DNA of 64,000 bases from NCBI GenBank assembly GCA_030533415.1, contig JAUNJE010000003.1, positions 1 through 64,000 on the forward strand, in the 5' to 3' direction. Positions 53,376 to 61,593 of the stretch are shown in pieces (position 1 is the stretch's first letter; the number at the start of each line of letters is the position of its first letter). The position numbers and the translations under genes were made by a program. The notes under the pieces were generated by a model. It ran no database searches and had not been told where the DNA came from. It saw nothing but the letters and a program-made list of their open reading frames with translations. This stretch comes from Eubacteriales bacterium. Lineage in GTDB: Bacteria > Bacillota > Clostridia > Oscillospirales > Oscillospiraceae.

Positions 53376-53585
53376 ATGGATAATCTGATACAGATCCTTT
53401 TTAATACGAACCATGAAATGCCAAGCGGATATGTTTTGATTGTACTGGTTGCTATATGTCTGATAGTACCCCCCTTGTCCCGCTATATCCTGCAAAAACG
53501 CATGTCGGAGAAAGAGGAGCGCGCGGGGAAACAGGCAGAATCCGATGGAGCGTCCGAGGAAGGCTCCGAAAAGAAAAGCAGCTGA
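53376..53585 (+). CDS. Small membrane protein of unknown function, 69 residues
   Basis: A single membrane helix (SGYVLIVLVAICLIVPPLSR, about 17-36) is followed by a strongly charged tail rich in Glu, Lys and Ser. The ATG at 53376 is used because AAAGGA lies 6 nt upstream; the in-frame ATG at 53340 has no ribosome site. A terminator begins 2 bp after the stop codon, which supports a real gene. The family is not recognised. Confidence 0.6.
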   Translation: MDNLIQILFNTNHEMPSGYVLIVLVAICLIVPPLSRYILQKRMSEKEERAGKQAESDGASEEGSEKKSS

Positions 53586-53586
53586 T

Positions 53587-53614
53587 AAAACGGTACCTTG
53601 CGGTACCGTTTTCC
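53587..53614 (+). terminator. Terminator after the 69-residue membrane protein gene
   Basis: A perfect 11-bp stem, AAAACGGTACC (53587-53597) with GGTACCGTTTT (53602-53612), has a TTGC loop. The A-rich 5' side and T-rich 3' side allow use in both directions. Confidence 0.85.
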
Positions 53615-53671
53615 TGTTTTCGGTGTTGCCATTTCCCTGACCGGAGCATAGAATGGCCAGGAGGTGGTTGG

Positions 53672-54106
53672 ATGGTGATTTCAAACGGAAAGCCGGAGGC
53701 AATGGCCTGTGTAGCGGGGGAAGGAGGTCTGCGGGGGATCGTGAAATTTTACCGGATCCCCTGCGGAACGCTGGTAGTGGCGGAGATTGGGGGCCTTCCC
53801 GTAAACGATACCGGCTTTTTTGCCCTGCATATCCATGAAGGCAGCAGCTGCGGCGGAGAGAACTTCGCCGACACTGGCGGACACTATAACCCCGGAGGAG
53901 AAGCGCATCCCCGGCACGCGGGCGACCTGCCGCCGCTGCTGTACCGAAACGGGAAAGCCCTGCTGGCGGTGGAAACAGACCGGTTTACGCCCCGGGAGAT
54001 AATCGGGCGGACGGTGGTGATCCACAGCTGTGCCGATGATTTCCATTCCCAACCGGCGGGGAATGCGGGAAGAAAAATCGGCTGCGGCGTGATCCGCTGC
54101 GTTTGA
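53672..54106 (+). CDS. Cu/Zn superoxide dismutase-like protein without signal peptide
   Basis: This 144-residue SOD-fold protein has all metal-ligand motifs in order. ALHIHEG near 50-56 gives two Cu His, GGHYNPGG near 69-76 the bridging His, and EAHPRHAGDLP near 77-87 the Zn His pair and Asp. VVIHSCADDF near 117-126 gives the last Cu His. Cys in SSCGG and in GCGVI could form the family disulfide. The Zn loop is shorter than in YojM-type proteins. The start follows AGGAGGTGG, and no export signal is present, unusual because bacterial Cu/Zn SODs are normally exported. Activity is unproven. Confidence 0.85.
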   Translation: MVISNGKPEAMACVAGEGGLRGIVKFYRIPCGTLVVAEIGGLPVNDTGFFALHIHEGSSCGGENFADTGGHYNPGGEAHPRHAGDLPPLLYRNGKALLAVETDRFTPREIIGRTVVIHSCADDFHSQPAGNAGRKIGCGVIRCV

Positions 54107-54163
54107 ACTGATTCAGAAACAGTATTAGCGGGATAAAAAATACGGTTTTTGCCAGAAAATGTA

Positions 54164-54192
54164 TTGACAGCGGGATATGGCGGTGTTATACT
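54164..54192 (+). promoter_or_regulatory. Promoter of the lysine-riboswitch transporter gene
   Basis: A perfect TTGACA (54164-54169) and TATACT (54187-54192) are separated by 17 bp and lie just before the riboswitch aptamer. Confidence 0.85.
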
Positions 54193-54214
54193 AATGTTCA
54201 TAATTGAAAACTGT

Positions 54215-54381
54215 GAATCGATAGAGGCGCGGTGCGCATGAGTACTTTCGTCAAGACGGAACGGGATTCCGGCGAAGGGAAGGGGCAAACCGCCGAAGTG
54301 TCTGAAGAAACCCGGACTTCGGATGCTGGGCCGTCGGAGAATATCCGCCGGACTGTCACATTTCGTGGAGCGCTATCATTC
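54215..54381 (+). promoter_or_regulatory. Lysine riboswitch (L box) aptamer
   Basis: Conserved L-box pieces occur in the right order: AGAGG at 54223-54227, GCCGAAG at 54292-54298, GCTGGG at 54325-54330, GGACTGTC at 54350-54357, and GGAGCGCTATC at 54367-54377. GATAG (54220-54224) pairs with CTATC (54373-54377) to close helix P1. The aptamer of about 165 nt matches the usual size. Lysine binding would favour the terminator at 54410 and switch off the transporter gene. Confidence 0.93.
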
Positions 54382-54409
54382 TGAGTGCAATGGGCTTTTT
54401 TGCCTTCCG

Positions 54410-54452
54410 CCGTGAATGTTGGATTAACTCCAGGATTCGCGGTTTTCTTTTT
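54410..54452 (+). terminator. Riboswitch-controlled terminator
   Basis: CCGTGAAT (54410-54417) pairs with ATTCGCGG (54435-54442), with an inner TGGA/TCCA helix, followed by TTTTCTTTTT. It lies between the L-box aptamer and the transporter gene, the expected place for the expression platform. Confidence 0.85.
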
Positions 54453-54503
54453 ACCAATGGCCCCGGTGCTTCGGGGTACGGAAAAAAGAAAGGAAGAAAA
54501 AAC

Positions 54504-56204
54504 ATGAGAAGAACCCTGCGAATCCTGACCCTGCTGTTGACGGTATCCGTCCTGCTGGGAGCTATGACCCTGACGGCCAGCGCGGCGGAGTTGACAGAGG
54601 AGGATGCCTTTGCCTATCTGGACAGCTATTCCGACAACATGTCCGCGGATGAAAATTTTGAGGAAAATGTGGACGCCGCCATCACTGTGGCCCGTGGCTC
54701 CGTCAGCAGCTACGCCACATTTTTGTCTCTGCTGCCGCCCATTATTGCCATTGCCCTGGCCCTGCTGACAAAGGAGGTCTATTCCTCTTTGTTCGTGGGC
54801 ATTCTGTCCGGTGCTTTGCTGTATGCCAATTGGAACCTCTGGGATATGGTCACCGGCACCTTCGACACCATGATTTCCAAGGTCTGTGACAGCTGGAACG
54901 TGGGTATCCTGTTTTTCCTGGTGCTGCTGGGAATGCTGGTTTCCCTGGTCAACAAGGCCGGCGGCTCCGCCGCCTATGGCCGCTGGGCCAGCAAGCGCAT
55001 CAAGACCCGGGCGGGGGCGCTGCTTTCCACCTGTGTGCTGGGAGTTCTGATTTTTATTGACGACTATTTTAATTGCCTGACCGTTGGCTCCGTTATGCGC
55101 CCGGTTACCGACAAGCACAGAATTTCCCGGGAAAAACTGGCATTCCTGATCGATGCCACGGCTGCACCCGTGTGCATCATCGCTCCGATTTCTTCCTGGG
55201 CGGCCGCTGTTTCCAGCGTGGCGCCGGAGGGCGAGGGCCTGAACCTGTTTATCAGCTCCATTCCTTATAACCTGTATGCTCTGCTTTGCCTGTTTTCTGT
55301 AGTGGTCATGTCCATGATTGGCCTGGACTATGGCAAGATGCGCGTTGCGGAGCAGAACGCGGCCAATGGCGCCGGCATTCCCATGGATGAGAATGCCCTG
55401 GCTGGGGAAAGCGGCAAAGGAACCGTGCTGGATCTGGTGCTGCCCATCGGGGTGCTGATCATCTCCTGTGTCACCACCATGATCTATACCGGCGGCTTCT
55501 TCGACGCCGGAAGCGATTCCTACCGGAATGTGATCGATGCTTTCAGCAATTCCGATGCCTCCGTTGGCCTGGTGCTGGGAGCCTTCATCACCTTGGTGGT
55601 TACCTTCGTTTTGTATCTGCCCCGGAAGGTCATTACCTTCAAGGCGTTTGCGGATTCCTTTGTTGACGGATTCAAGGCTATGGTTCCCGCCATTCTGATC
55701 CTGATTTTTGCCTGGACGCTGTCCGGTGTCACCAACCAGCTGGGAGCCAAGGTGTTTGTCGCCGAACTGGTGCGCGGTGCCGCCGGAGGGCTGGCAAACT
55801 TCCTGCCCGCCATTGTCTTTGCCATCGGCGTGGGCCTGGCATTCTCCACGGGCACCTCCTGGGGCACCTTTGGCGTGCTGCTGCCCATTGTCTGCGCCGT
55901 ATTCCCCAGCGGGGAACTGATGATCATCTCTGTTTCCGCGTGTCTTGCCGGCGCGGTCTGCGGCGACCACTGCTCGCCCATCTCCGATACCACCATCATG
56001 GCCTCTGCCGGTGCCGGCTGTGACCACATCGCCCATGTCAGCACCCAGCTGCCCTACGCCCTGACGGTAGCCGCTGTATCCTTTGTTGGTTATATCCTTG
56101 CGGGATTCGTGCAGAATGTCTGGATCGTCCTGCCTGTGAGTCTTGTGCTGATGGCCGCTGTTCTGCTGGGCATCCGTGCCGCGCAGAATAAAAAGGCTGC
56201 ATAA
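54504..56204 (+). CDS. NhaC-family transporter under lysine riboswitch (LysW-like)
   Basis: This 566-residue NhaC-type membrane protein has about eleven helices. It opens with a cleavable-looking signal peptide (about 1-26, ending TASAAE) and a 45-residue acidic extracellular segment before the first helix, uncommon among antiporters but known in Clostridia. CGDHCSPISDTTIMAS near 493-508 is the strongest NhaC motif. NhaC relatives downstream of L boxes have been proposed as lysine transporters (LysW), and the riboswitch here supports lysine uptake rather than only Na+/H+ exchange. Ribosome site AAAGGAAG. Confidence 0.88.
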   Translation: MRRTLRILTLLLTVSVLLGAMTLTASAAELTEEDAFAYLDSYSDNMSADENFEENVDAAITVARGSVSSYATFLSLLPPIIAIALALLTKEVYSSLFVGILSGALLYANWNLWDMVTGTFDTMISKVCDSWNVGILFFLVLLGMLVSLVNKAGGSAAYGRWASKRIKTRAGALLSTCVLGVLIFIDDYFNCLTVGSVMRPVTDKHRISREKLAFLIDATAAPVCIIAPISSWAAAVSSVAPEGEGLNLFISSIPYNLYALLCLFSVVVMSMIGLDYGKMRVAEQNAANGAGIPMDENALAGESGKGTVLDLVLPIGVLIISCVTTMIYTGGFFDAGSDSYRNVIDAFSNSDASVGLVLGAFITLVVTFVLYLPRKVITFKAFADSFVDGFKAMVPAILILIFAWTLSGVTNQLGAKVFVAELVRGAAGGLANFLPAIVFAIGVGLAFSTGTSWGTFGVLLPIVCAVFPSGELMIISVSACLAGAVCGDHCSPISDTTIMASAGAGCDHIAHVSTQLPYALTVAAVSFVGYILAGFVQNVWIVLPVSLVLMAAVLLGIRAAQNKKAA

Positions 56205-56220
56205 AGGATTTCCGGTTTCC

Positions 56221-56251
56221 AATGAGGACTTCCGCCAGGGGGTCCTCATTT
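56221..56251 (+). terminator. Terminator after the NhaC-type gene
   Basis: AATGAGGAC (56221-56229) pairs with GTCCTCATT (56242-56250), followed by a T, with a 12-nt loop. It is moderate in strength because the T-run is short. Confidence 0.65.
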
Positions 56252-56341
56252 CGTATTCCGGGATAGCGGATTGCCGCTGCGCTGAAATGAAAAAGAAAGG
56301 CGAATTTTGGCGAAAAAGTTGACCGTTTCCATTTTTTATGG

Positions 56342-56370
56342 TTGTAAAATTCTTGAGAATGTTGTATAAT
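56342..56370 (+). promoter_or_regulatory. Promoter of murC
   Basis: TTGTAA (56342-56347) and a perfect TATAAT (56365-56370) are separated by 17 bp, 44 bp before the murC start. Confidence 0.7.
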
Positions 56371-56414
56371 GCCTAAAGTTATACAAACATTAACCTGCGG
56401 GGGATTTGACATTT

Positions 56415-57773
56415 ATGTTTAAGAGTAGGAAAATTGCCCAATTTCTGACACCTGGCCGCCATATACATCTGGTCGGCATCGGCGGCGTCTCCATGCGGCC
56501 CTTGGGACTGGTACTGAAGGGTATGGGCATGGAGGTCACAGGCTCGGATATGAGCGCTTCTGTTTCTACCAAGGAGTTGGAGGCCCAGGGCATTCCGGTT
56601 GCCATTGGCCATCATGCGGAGAATATTGAAGGGGCGGACTGCATCATCCGCACGGCTGCCGCCCACAATGACAATCCGGAAATCGCCGCCGCCAGGGCTG
56701 CCGGAATTCCCGTTTTTGAGCGGGCCCAGGCCTGGGGCGAGATCATGAAATCCTATAAAAACGCCGTCTGCATTTCCGGCACCCACGGAAAAACCACTAC
56801 GACCTCCATGATGACCCACATCCTGATGGAGGCGAATCTGGATCCCACCGTCATGATCGGCGGCTATCTGCCCCTGCTGCATGCGGGCCACCGGGTGGGA
56901 CACGGCGATACCATTGTGCTGGAAAGCTGTGAATACTGCGATTCCTTCCTGAATTTTTTCCCCACGCTGGCAGTGGTGCTGAATGTGGAAGCGGACCACC
57001 TGGACTATTTTAAGGATTTGGCGGATATCCAGAAGTCCTTCCACAAGTTTGCGTCCCTGGCCACCTTCGGCGTTGCCGCCAATGGTGACGACCCCCACAC
57101 CGTCCAGGCCATGGAGGGCATCGACTACGTCTCCTTCGGCCTGAAGGACACCAACCGCATCCATACTGCCAACATGTGCTCGGACTGGAGGCATTTTGAC
57201 GTCATCTGTGACGGGGAATTTTATTGCCATCTGGACATGGGCGTTTTGGGCCGCCACAACGCCTTCAACGCCCTTGCCGCCGCCGCTGCCGCCTGGATGA
57301 TGGGGATCCCCGGAGAGGCGGTTTCCCAGGGTATCCAGTCCTTCCACGGCGCGGGACGCCGCATGGAGTTCAAAGGAAAGTTCCATGGCGCGGACGTTTA
57401 TGATGACTATGCCCACCATCCCGACGAGGTGGCGGCCACCCTGGATGCCCTGCGTTCCATGGGGGATCACCGCATCGTACTGGCCTTCCAACCCCATACC
57501 TATACCCGTACCAAGGCACTGTTTGACGATTTCGTCAGGGAACTGAAAAAGGCCGATGTGCTTGTGCTGGCGGAGATATATGCCGCCCGGGAACGGAATA
57601 CCATAGGGATATCCTCCGCAGACCTGGCCGCCCAGATTCCCGGCTCTGTCTACCGCGAGACATTGCCGGAAGTCACGGCCTATCTGAAGGAGATTGTCCG
57701 GGAGGGTGACGTGGTGATCACCATGGGCGCAGGCGATATTTTCCGTGCCGGCGAAGCGCTGCTGAGTGAATAA
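56415..57773 (+). CDS. murC: UDP-N-acetylmuramate--L-alanine ligase MurC
   Basis: This cytoplasmic ATP-dependent ligase adds L-Ala to UDP-MurNAc in peptidoglycan synthesis. The 452 residues show the UDP-binding N-terminal GIGGVSMRPLGLVLKGMG near 22-39, the ATP-binding loop ISGTHGKTTTTSMM near 119-132, NVEADHLDYF near 192-201, and the C-terminal HHPDEVAATL near 334-343. The ATG at 56415 is 10 bp after GGGGGA; the in-frame TTG at 56406 is too close to it. It is monocistronic, ending before a hairpin and a palindromic repeat. Confidence 0.93.
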   Translation: MFKSRKIAQFLTPGRHIHLVGIGGVSMRPLGLVLKGMGMEVTGSDMSASVSTKELEAQGIPVAIGHHAENIEGADCIIRTAAAHNDNPEIAAARAAGIPVFERAQAWGEIMKSYKNAVCISGTHGKTTTTSMMTHILMEANLDPTVMIGGYLPLLHAGHRVGHGDTIVLESCEYCDSFLNFFPTLAVVLNVEADHLDYFKDLADIQKSFHKFASLATFGVAANGDDPHTVQAMEGIDYVSFGLKDTNRIHTANMCSDWRHFDVICDGEFYCHLDMGVLGRHNAFNALAAAAAAWMMGIPGEAVSQGIQSFHGAGRRMEFKGKFHGADVYDDYAHHPDEVAATLDALRSMGDHRIVLAFQPHTYTRTKALFDDFVRELKKADVLVLAEIYAARERNTIGISSADLAAQIPGSVYRETLPEVTAYLKEIVREGDVVITMGAGDIFRAGEALLSE

Positions 57774-57942
57774 TACTGATATTCAATTAAAAAGTTTCAT
57801 TCGCCAGAATGGAACTTTTTAATAGGAAGATCATAATGAGACGTGTTTTCGTGATTTTCTGTCTCAAAAATCACGAAAACGGCAACGCCGCCAGGCGGTG
57901 CCTTCTTTATAAAAATGAAATATTTTTATAAAGAAACAGTAT
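57773..57942. repeat. MITE-like palindromic element after murC
   Basis: ATACTG (57773-57778) and CAGTAT (57937-57942) form matching ends, with looser similarity continuing for about 30 bp. Inside lie three strong hairpins (57787-57822, 57845-57880, 57903-57935) and a GC-rich imperfect one near 57881. No reading frame is present. An exact 18-bp copy of the right end, read on the minus strand, occurs at 53311-53328. This could be a small non-autonomous mobile repeat or only a run of terminators. Confidence 0.4.
57787..57822 (+). terminator. Hairpin terminator after murC
   Basis: A 16-bp stem (57787-57802 with 57807-57822, one G-T wobble) has a GCCA loop, an A-rich left foot and TTTTTAA on the right. 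It lies 13 bp after the murC stop. Confidence 0.7.
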
Positions 57943-57943
57943 A

Positions 57944-57973
57944 AAAATGTGCCGGTCAAGTCCGGCACATTTT
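57944..57973. terminator. Bidirectional terminator before the 130-residue gene
   Basis: A perfect 12-bp stem, AAAATGTGCCGG (57944-57955) with CCGGCACATTTT (57962-57973), has a 6-nt loop. It is positioned to end the minus-strand gene whose stop is at 57979. Confidence 0.85.
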
Positions 57974-57978
57974 CTGGG

Positions 57979-58371
57979 TTATTCCTCCAAGACCAAATGC
58001 TGTACCCCCGACAGCTCGAATTCCGACATGTAACGGTCCATCCGGACGACGATCTCGTCGTAGTTTTCCTCGGTGATCTCCGGGTAGTCCATATCCCGCC
58101 GGGAAAGCTCCTCCGCCAAAATTTCGTAAAATACGTTATCTTCGTAGCAGGCGATGGCTTCGTGGATGCCGCCCTCGGTATAGGCCCGGGAAGGAACGAT
58201 GGTACCGTTCCACGGCTCTGACAGGGCAGGGGACAGGGCAAAGATTTTGCTTTCCAGGTCGTCATACTCCTGGAAACGGTCGTCCCCCCGGGTGGAATTG
58301 AGCACCCAGTTCCCGATATAAACCAAATCCAGAAGGCGGCGGAATTCTTTGGGGGTCAAGTCGATTTGCAT
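57979..58371 (-). CDS. Conserved hypothetical protein, 130 residues
   Basis: This is an acidic, soluble, mainly helical protein with no membrane segment. It begins with QIDLTPKEFRRLLDLVYIGN, carries an ALSEPWNG segment near 49-56, and has a C-terminal region rich in Glu and Tyr. The gene is divergent from ddl and flanked by a terminator, with AAGGAGGG upstream of the start, so it is very likely expressed. The family is not recognised and no catalytic motif is evident. Confidence 0.75.
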   Translation of the reverse strand: MQIDLTPKEFRRLLDLVYIGNWVLNSTRGDDRFQEYDDLESKIFALSPALSEPWNGTIVPSRAYTEGGIHEAIACYEDNVFYEILAEELSRRDMDYPEITEENYDEIVVRMDRYMSEFELSGVQHLVLEE

Positions 58372-58490
58372 AGATACCCTCCTTATAGGAACGATTTTTA
58401 CTATTATAGCATCAAAGTTTCGGATTTCCAGATGGAAATTGTAAAATATAATGGTATCCCTTGAATTTTTCAGTAGAATGAGGCGATGAC

Positions 58491-59561
58491 GTGAAAAAAC
58501 TCAGTGTTTGCATCCTGTTTGGCGGTATCAGCCCGGAGCATGAGGTTTCCCTGCGCTCTGCGGAGTCCGTCCTGAACAACATTGACCACAGCAAATATAA
58601 TGTCTTTCCTGTGGGAATCACCAAAGAGGGGGACTGGATCCTCTATATGGGCAAGGACTATTCCAAGCTTCCCACCGGAGAATGGAAAAGCTGTCCCGAA
58701 AACCGCCGGGCAGCCATTTCCCCGGTCCGGGGACAGGGCCTTCTGAGCTTCGAGGGAGACTGCGTGGTCCGGGAACGCATCGATGTGGTATTCCCGGTGC
58801 TCCATGGGGAAAACGGGGAGGACGGCGCCATGCAGGGCCTGCTGCAGATGGCGGGTATTCCCTATGTGGGTTCCCATGTGGCGGCGTCCGCCGCGGCCAT
58901 GGACAAAACGCTGACAAAGCTGATCGTGGATCATGTGGGCGTGCCCCAGGCGGCCTGGCAGCTGGTACGCCGGGGAGAGCTGGAAAACCGCATGGAGAAC
59001 ACGCTGGACAGCCTGGAGCTGCGGTTCCGTTACCCCATGTTCGTCAAGCCCGCCGGGACCGGCTCTTCCGTGGGCGTTACCAAGGCCGGGGACCGGGAGA
59101 AGCTTCGCGGCGCGCTGCTGACAGCGGCGGAATTCGATGAAAAGATCCTGGTGGAGGAGTTCATCCATGGCCGGGAAATCGAAGTGGCTGTCATGGGTAA
59201 TGAAAACCCCGTGGCCTCTATCTGTGGGGAGATCGATTCCGGCGCGGAATTCTACGATTACGATGCCAAATATATTACGGATACCTCCACAGCCTATATC
59301 CCCGCCCGGATCCCTGCTGATGTGGAGGAAACCGTCCGGGAGGCCGCGGTGAAGGTCTATAGCGCCATCGGCTGTCAGGGCCTGAGCCGGGTGGACTTCT
59401 TTGTGACCTTTGAAGAAAACCGGGTGGTGTTTAATGAGATCAACACCCTGCCGGGATTTACCTCCATTTCCATGTACCCCAAGCTGTTTGCCGCCAGCGG
59501 AATTCCCTACTCCCAATTGATCGACGAGCTGATACGCCTGGCTCTGGAGGCGTTCCGATGA
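58491..59561 (+). CDS. ddl: D-alanine--D-alanine ligase
   Basis: This ATP-grasp ligase makes D-Ala-D-Ala for peptidoglycan. The 356 residues show ILFGGISPEHEVSLRSAE at 6-23, the H-G-E-N-G-E-D-G motif near 104-111, YPMFVKPAGTGSSVGV near 179-194, YDYDAKY near 257-263 (the Tyr-Lys loop of D-Ala ligases, not the VanA-type segment), and INTLPGFTSISMYP near 315-328. The start is GTG at 58491 behind GAGG. The stop overlaps the DUF1934 gene start. There are no vanH/vanX genes nearby, so this is the housekeeping enzyme. Confidence 0.92.
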   Translation: MKKLSVCILFGGISPEHEVSLRSAESVLNNIDHSKYNVFPVGITKEGDWILYMGKDYSKLPTGEWKSCPENRRAAISPVRGQGLLSFEGDCVVRERIDVVFPVLHGENGEDGAMQGLLQMAGIPYVGSHVAASAAAMDKTLTKLIVDHVGVPQAAWQLVRRGELENRMENTLDSLELRFRYPMFVKPAGTGSSVGVTKAGDREKLRGALLTAAEFDEKILVEEFIHGREIEVAVMGNENPVASICGEIDSGAEFYDYDAKYITDTSTAYIPARIPADVEETVREAAVKVYSAIGCQGLSRVDFFVTFEENRVVFNEINTLPGFTSISMYPKLFAASGIPYSQLIDELIRLALEAFR

Positions 59562-59980
59562 AGCGGGCGGTGGTTTTATCCATCCGGGGACGCCAGTGCT
59601 ATGCGGAGCAGGACCCGGAGGTCATTGAGCTGGTCACCGAAGGGACGATGGAATTTACTAACGGCGGCTGGGACATTACCTATGAGGAAAGTGACCTGAC
59701 CGGACTGGCGGGGGTGACCACCACCTTTCGGGTGGAGCCGGGAAAGGTAATCCTGACCAGACGGGGCGCGCTGAATTCCCGCATGGTCTTTCAGGAGGGG
59801 GTATCCCACGATTCCCTGTATGAGATGGCCTTTGGGGCGCTGATGCTGACGGTTAAGGCATCCAGTGTATTCTATGACATTGTACCCGACGGCGGTGTCA
59901 TTGATCTTGTGTATCACATCGACATCGAGAATACCGAGGCCGGTGTGATCGATTATCATTTGGATATCCGGTCAAAATAA
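59558..59980 (+). CDS. DUF1934 domain protein (YwiB-like)
   Basis: This 140-residue all-beta protein of the calycin-like DUF1934 family starts at an ATG overlapping the ddl stop. EGTMEFTNGGWDITYEES near 29-46, FRVEPGKVILTRRG near 57-70 and the repeated beta-strand pattern after it are characteristic. The biochemical role is unknown; members often sit near cell-wall or arginyl-tRNA synthetase genes. A terminator begins 6 bp after the stop. Confidence 0.82.
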   Translation: MKRAVVLSIRGRQCYAEQDPEVIELVTEGTMEFTNGGWDITYEESDLTGLAGVTTTFRVEPGKVILTRRGALNSRMVFQEGVSHDSLYEMAFGALMLTVKASSVFYDIVPDGGVIDLVYHIDIENTEAGVIDYHLDIRSK

Positions 59981-59985
59981 ACGGC

Positions 59986-60014
59986 AAAAGGACGTGCGTC
60001 AGCACGTCCTTTTT
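59986..60014. terminator. Bidirectional terminator between DUF1934 and VanW genes
   Basis: A perfect 12-bp stem, AAAAGGACGTGC (59986-59997) with GCACGTCCTTTT (60002-60013), has a GTCA loop. It serves the converging genes on both strands. Confidence 0.9.
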
Positions 60015-60025
60015 GTATGGGCAGG

Positions 60026-61561
60026 TCAACCGATATTCCGGTAGTAGGTGGAGAAGGCTTCCCGGTCCTTGCTGATCAGTTTGCCGGTCTCCTTGTCATA
60101 GCGGTTTTTGTAGCTGACAGCGTAGATTACGGCGTCGTCACTGTCGTCATAGCCGGAGGTCATTTCAATGTAATAATCCTTTTCGTCGGTGCCCAGAATC
60201 TGCATTTTTACATAGCCGTCGGAAACCTCCGCGGTGATTTTGACAGGGAAATGGGAAGTGTTGCGGAACTGAAAATCTGTTGTTCCCCAGTTGACGGCGG
60301 CATCCAGCCCAATGGGAACATAGCTCACGGCGGCGCCGTGGCAGGCCCGGAACACAACCTCCAGATCAGCCAGAAGCACGCAGTTATACAGTGTGGTGGA
60401 GCCTTGGCAGACACCGCCGCCGATGGCATCGGTCAGGCGGTTGCCGGAATAGGCGGGGGCGGGCTTGTAGCCCTTCTCTGCGGTGCGTTCTCCCAGTGTG
60501 TCGTTGTAGGAAAATTCCTGGCCCGGCTCCAGGACTGTGCCGTCCAGGGCCGCACAGAGCAGGCGGAGGTTGGTGTTGCGGTTTTCGTTGTTGTTGTGCT
60601 TGGTTTCGCAGGACCCCAGAATATCCCGGAAATAGACCGCTTCGCCCAGAATTTCCGGTTCCACATATTCCATGGGAATGGAAACGGTATCGCCCCAGGC
60701 AGCGTTTTCTGCCATTTTCTTTGCCGCATCCAGATCGAAACGGCAGCCGTAGGAGCCGGGGACGACCTTATATTCCTGCATATCCAGTGTATCGTCCACC
60801 GCAGGGATGCTGAATTCTTCGTAAATGGCATCCCAATCGGGTTCTTCGGGAACAGCCGTTGGAACCACTTCCACAGTGACACGATAGCTGCCTTCGGCTG
60901 CTGCGGCAAAGGCCTGGTCATAGATACCGGTAATCTGCGCCAATGCGGAGGCTACGTCCAAATGTGCTTCCGGTGTGCCCAGGGTCAGCAGCAGTGTCTG
61001 ACAGGGGACATCTTCCTGATGATTCCGGACGCTGAGATCGGGCATGGCGCCCTCCGCCCGGCAGCCAGGCTGGGTCAAGACCGTGTCGTATTGCCTTGCG
61101 TAATCTTCCAGCGTTTCCTGGATATAGGCGGCGTCATAGGTCAGATAGGGAAGAAGGCCCAGCTGATATTGAGGGTCTTGGGCGGCCGTCTGAGAATCGT
61201 CCCCGGCTGCACCGCGCCCCACGGCGTAGGCATCTTTGACGGCCTTGCGGCAGTCCAGCTGGAGATGGACATCACTGGGAGAAAGGGATATGGAGGCTTC
61301 GGGCAGGTTTACCACCAGACTTTGGCCGTTCAGGACATCTTCCGCAGCTTGTTTCAGAGCTTTTCGGGCCTCGCCCTGGGTCATGCCGCCCACATCCAGG
61401 CCGGCGATGGTGACACCGTCCGCAATGCGGCAGCCATAGGGATCCGAAAGAACGTGAACCGCAAAAAAACAGGCGGCCACAGCCAACAAAAAGGCAAGCG
61501 CAAGACAAAGCTTTGTCATGGTGGATTTTGAAAATCGGAGCATGGAAGAAATGTTGGCCAT
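60026..61561 (-). CDS. VanW family protein, shorter paralog
   Basis: This 511-residue exported protein has a short cytoplasmic N-terminus and a membrane anchor (LCLALAFLLAVAACFFAVHV, about 18-37). Two peptidoglycan-binding-4-like regions follow (IAGLDVGGMTQGEARKALKQ near 52-71 and another near 240-300). The VanW domain lies near 320-450 with RNTNLRLLCAAL, GGGVCQGSTTLYN and ISYVPIG-like segments. VanW's role in the wall is unknown. It is a clear paralog of the next gene but lacks its Thr-Pro tail and its GGGICQVSST form. The start follows AGGAGG at 7 bp. Confidence 0.87.
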   Translation of the reverse strand: MANISSMLRFSKSTMTKLCLALAFLLAVAACFFAVHVLSDPYGCRIADGVTIAGLDVGGMTQGEARKALKQAAEDVLNGQSLVVNLPEASISLSPSDVHLQLDCRKAVKDAYAVGRGAAGDDSQTAAQDPQYQLGLLPYLTYDAAYIQETLEDYARQYDTVLTQPGCRAEGAMPDLSVRNHQEDVPCQTLLLTLGTPEAHLDVASALAQITGIYDQAFAAAAEGSYRVTVEVVPTAVPEEPDWDAIYEEFSIPAVDDTLDMQEYKVVPGSYGCRFDLDAAKKMAENAAWGDTVSIPMEYVEPEILGEAVYFRDILGSCETKHNNNENRNTNLRLLCAALDGTVLEPGQEFSYNDTLGERTAEKGYKPAPAYSGNRLTDAIGGGVCQGSTTLYNCVLLADLEVVFRACHGAAVSYVPIGLDAAVNWGTTDFQFRNTSHFPVKITAEVSDGYVKMQILGTDEKDYYIEMTSGYDDSDDAVIYAVSYKNRYDKETGKLISKDREAFSTYYRNIG

Positions 61562-61593
61562 GGGATAACCTCCTGGGAACAAAACTTTCTTGT

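Noticed and set aside
54198..56249. 683-residue minus-strand frame opposite the NhaC gene
   Set aside because: It spans the lysine riboswitch and the transporter, and the translation is Gly/Gln/Asp/His repeats characteristic of antisense to a membrane protein.
58491..59561. Possible vancomycin-resistance cluster (ddl near VanW genes)
   Set aside because: The ligase has the Tyr/Lys loop of D-Ala-D-Ala ligases, there is no vanH, vanX, vanR or vanS, and VanW proteins are common in susceptible Clostridia.
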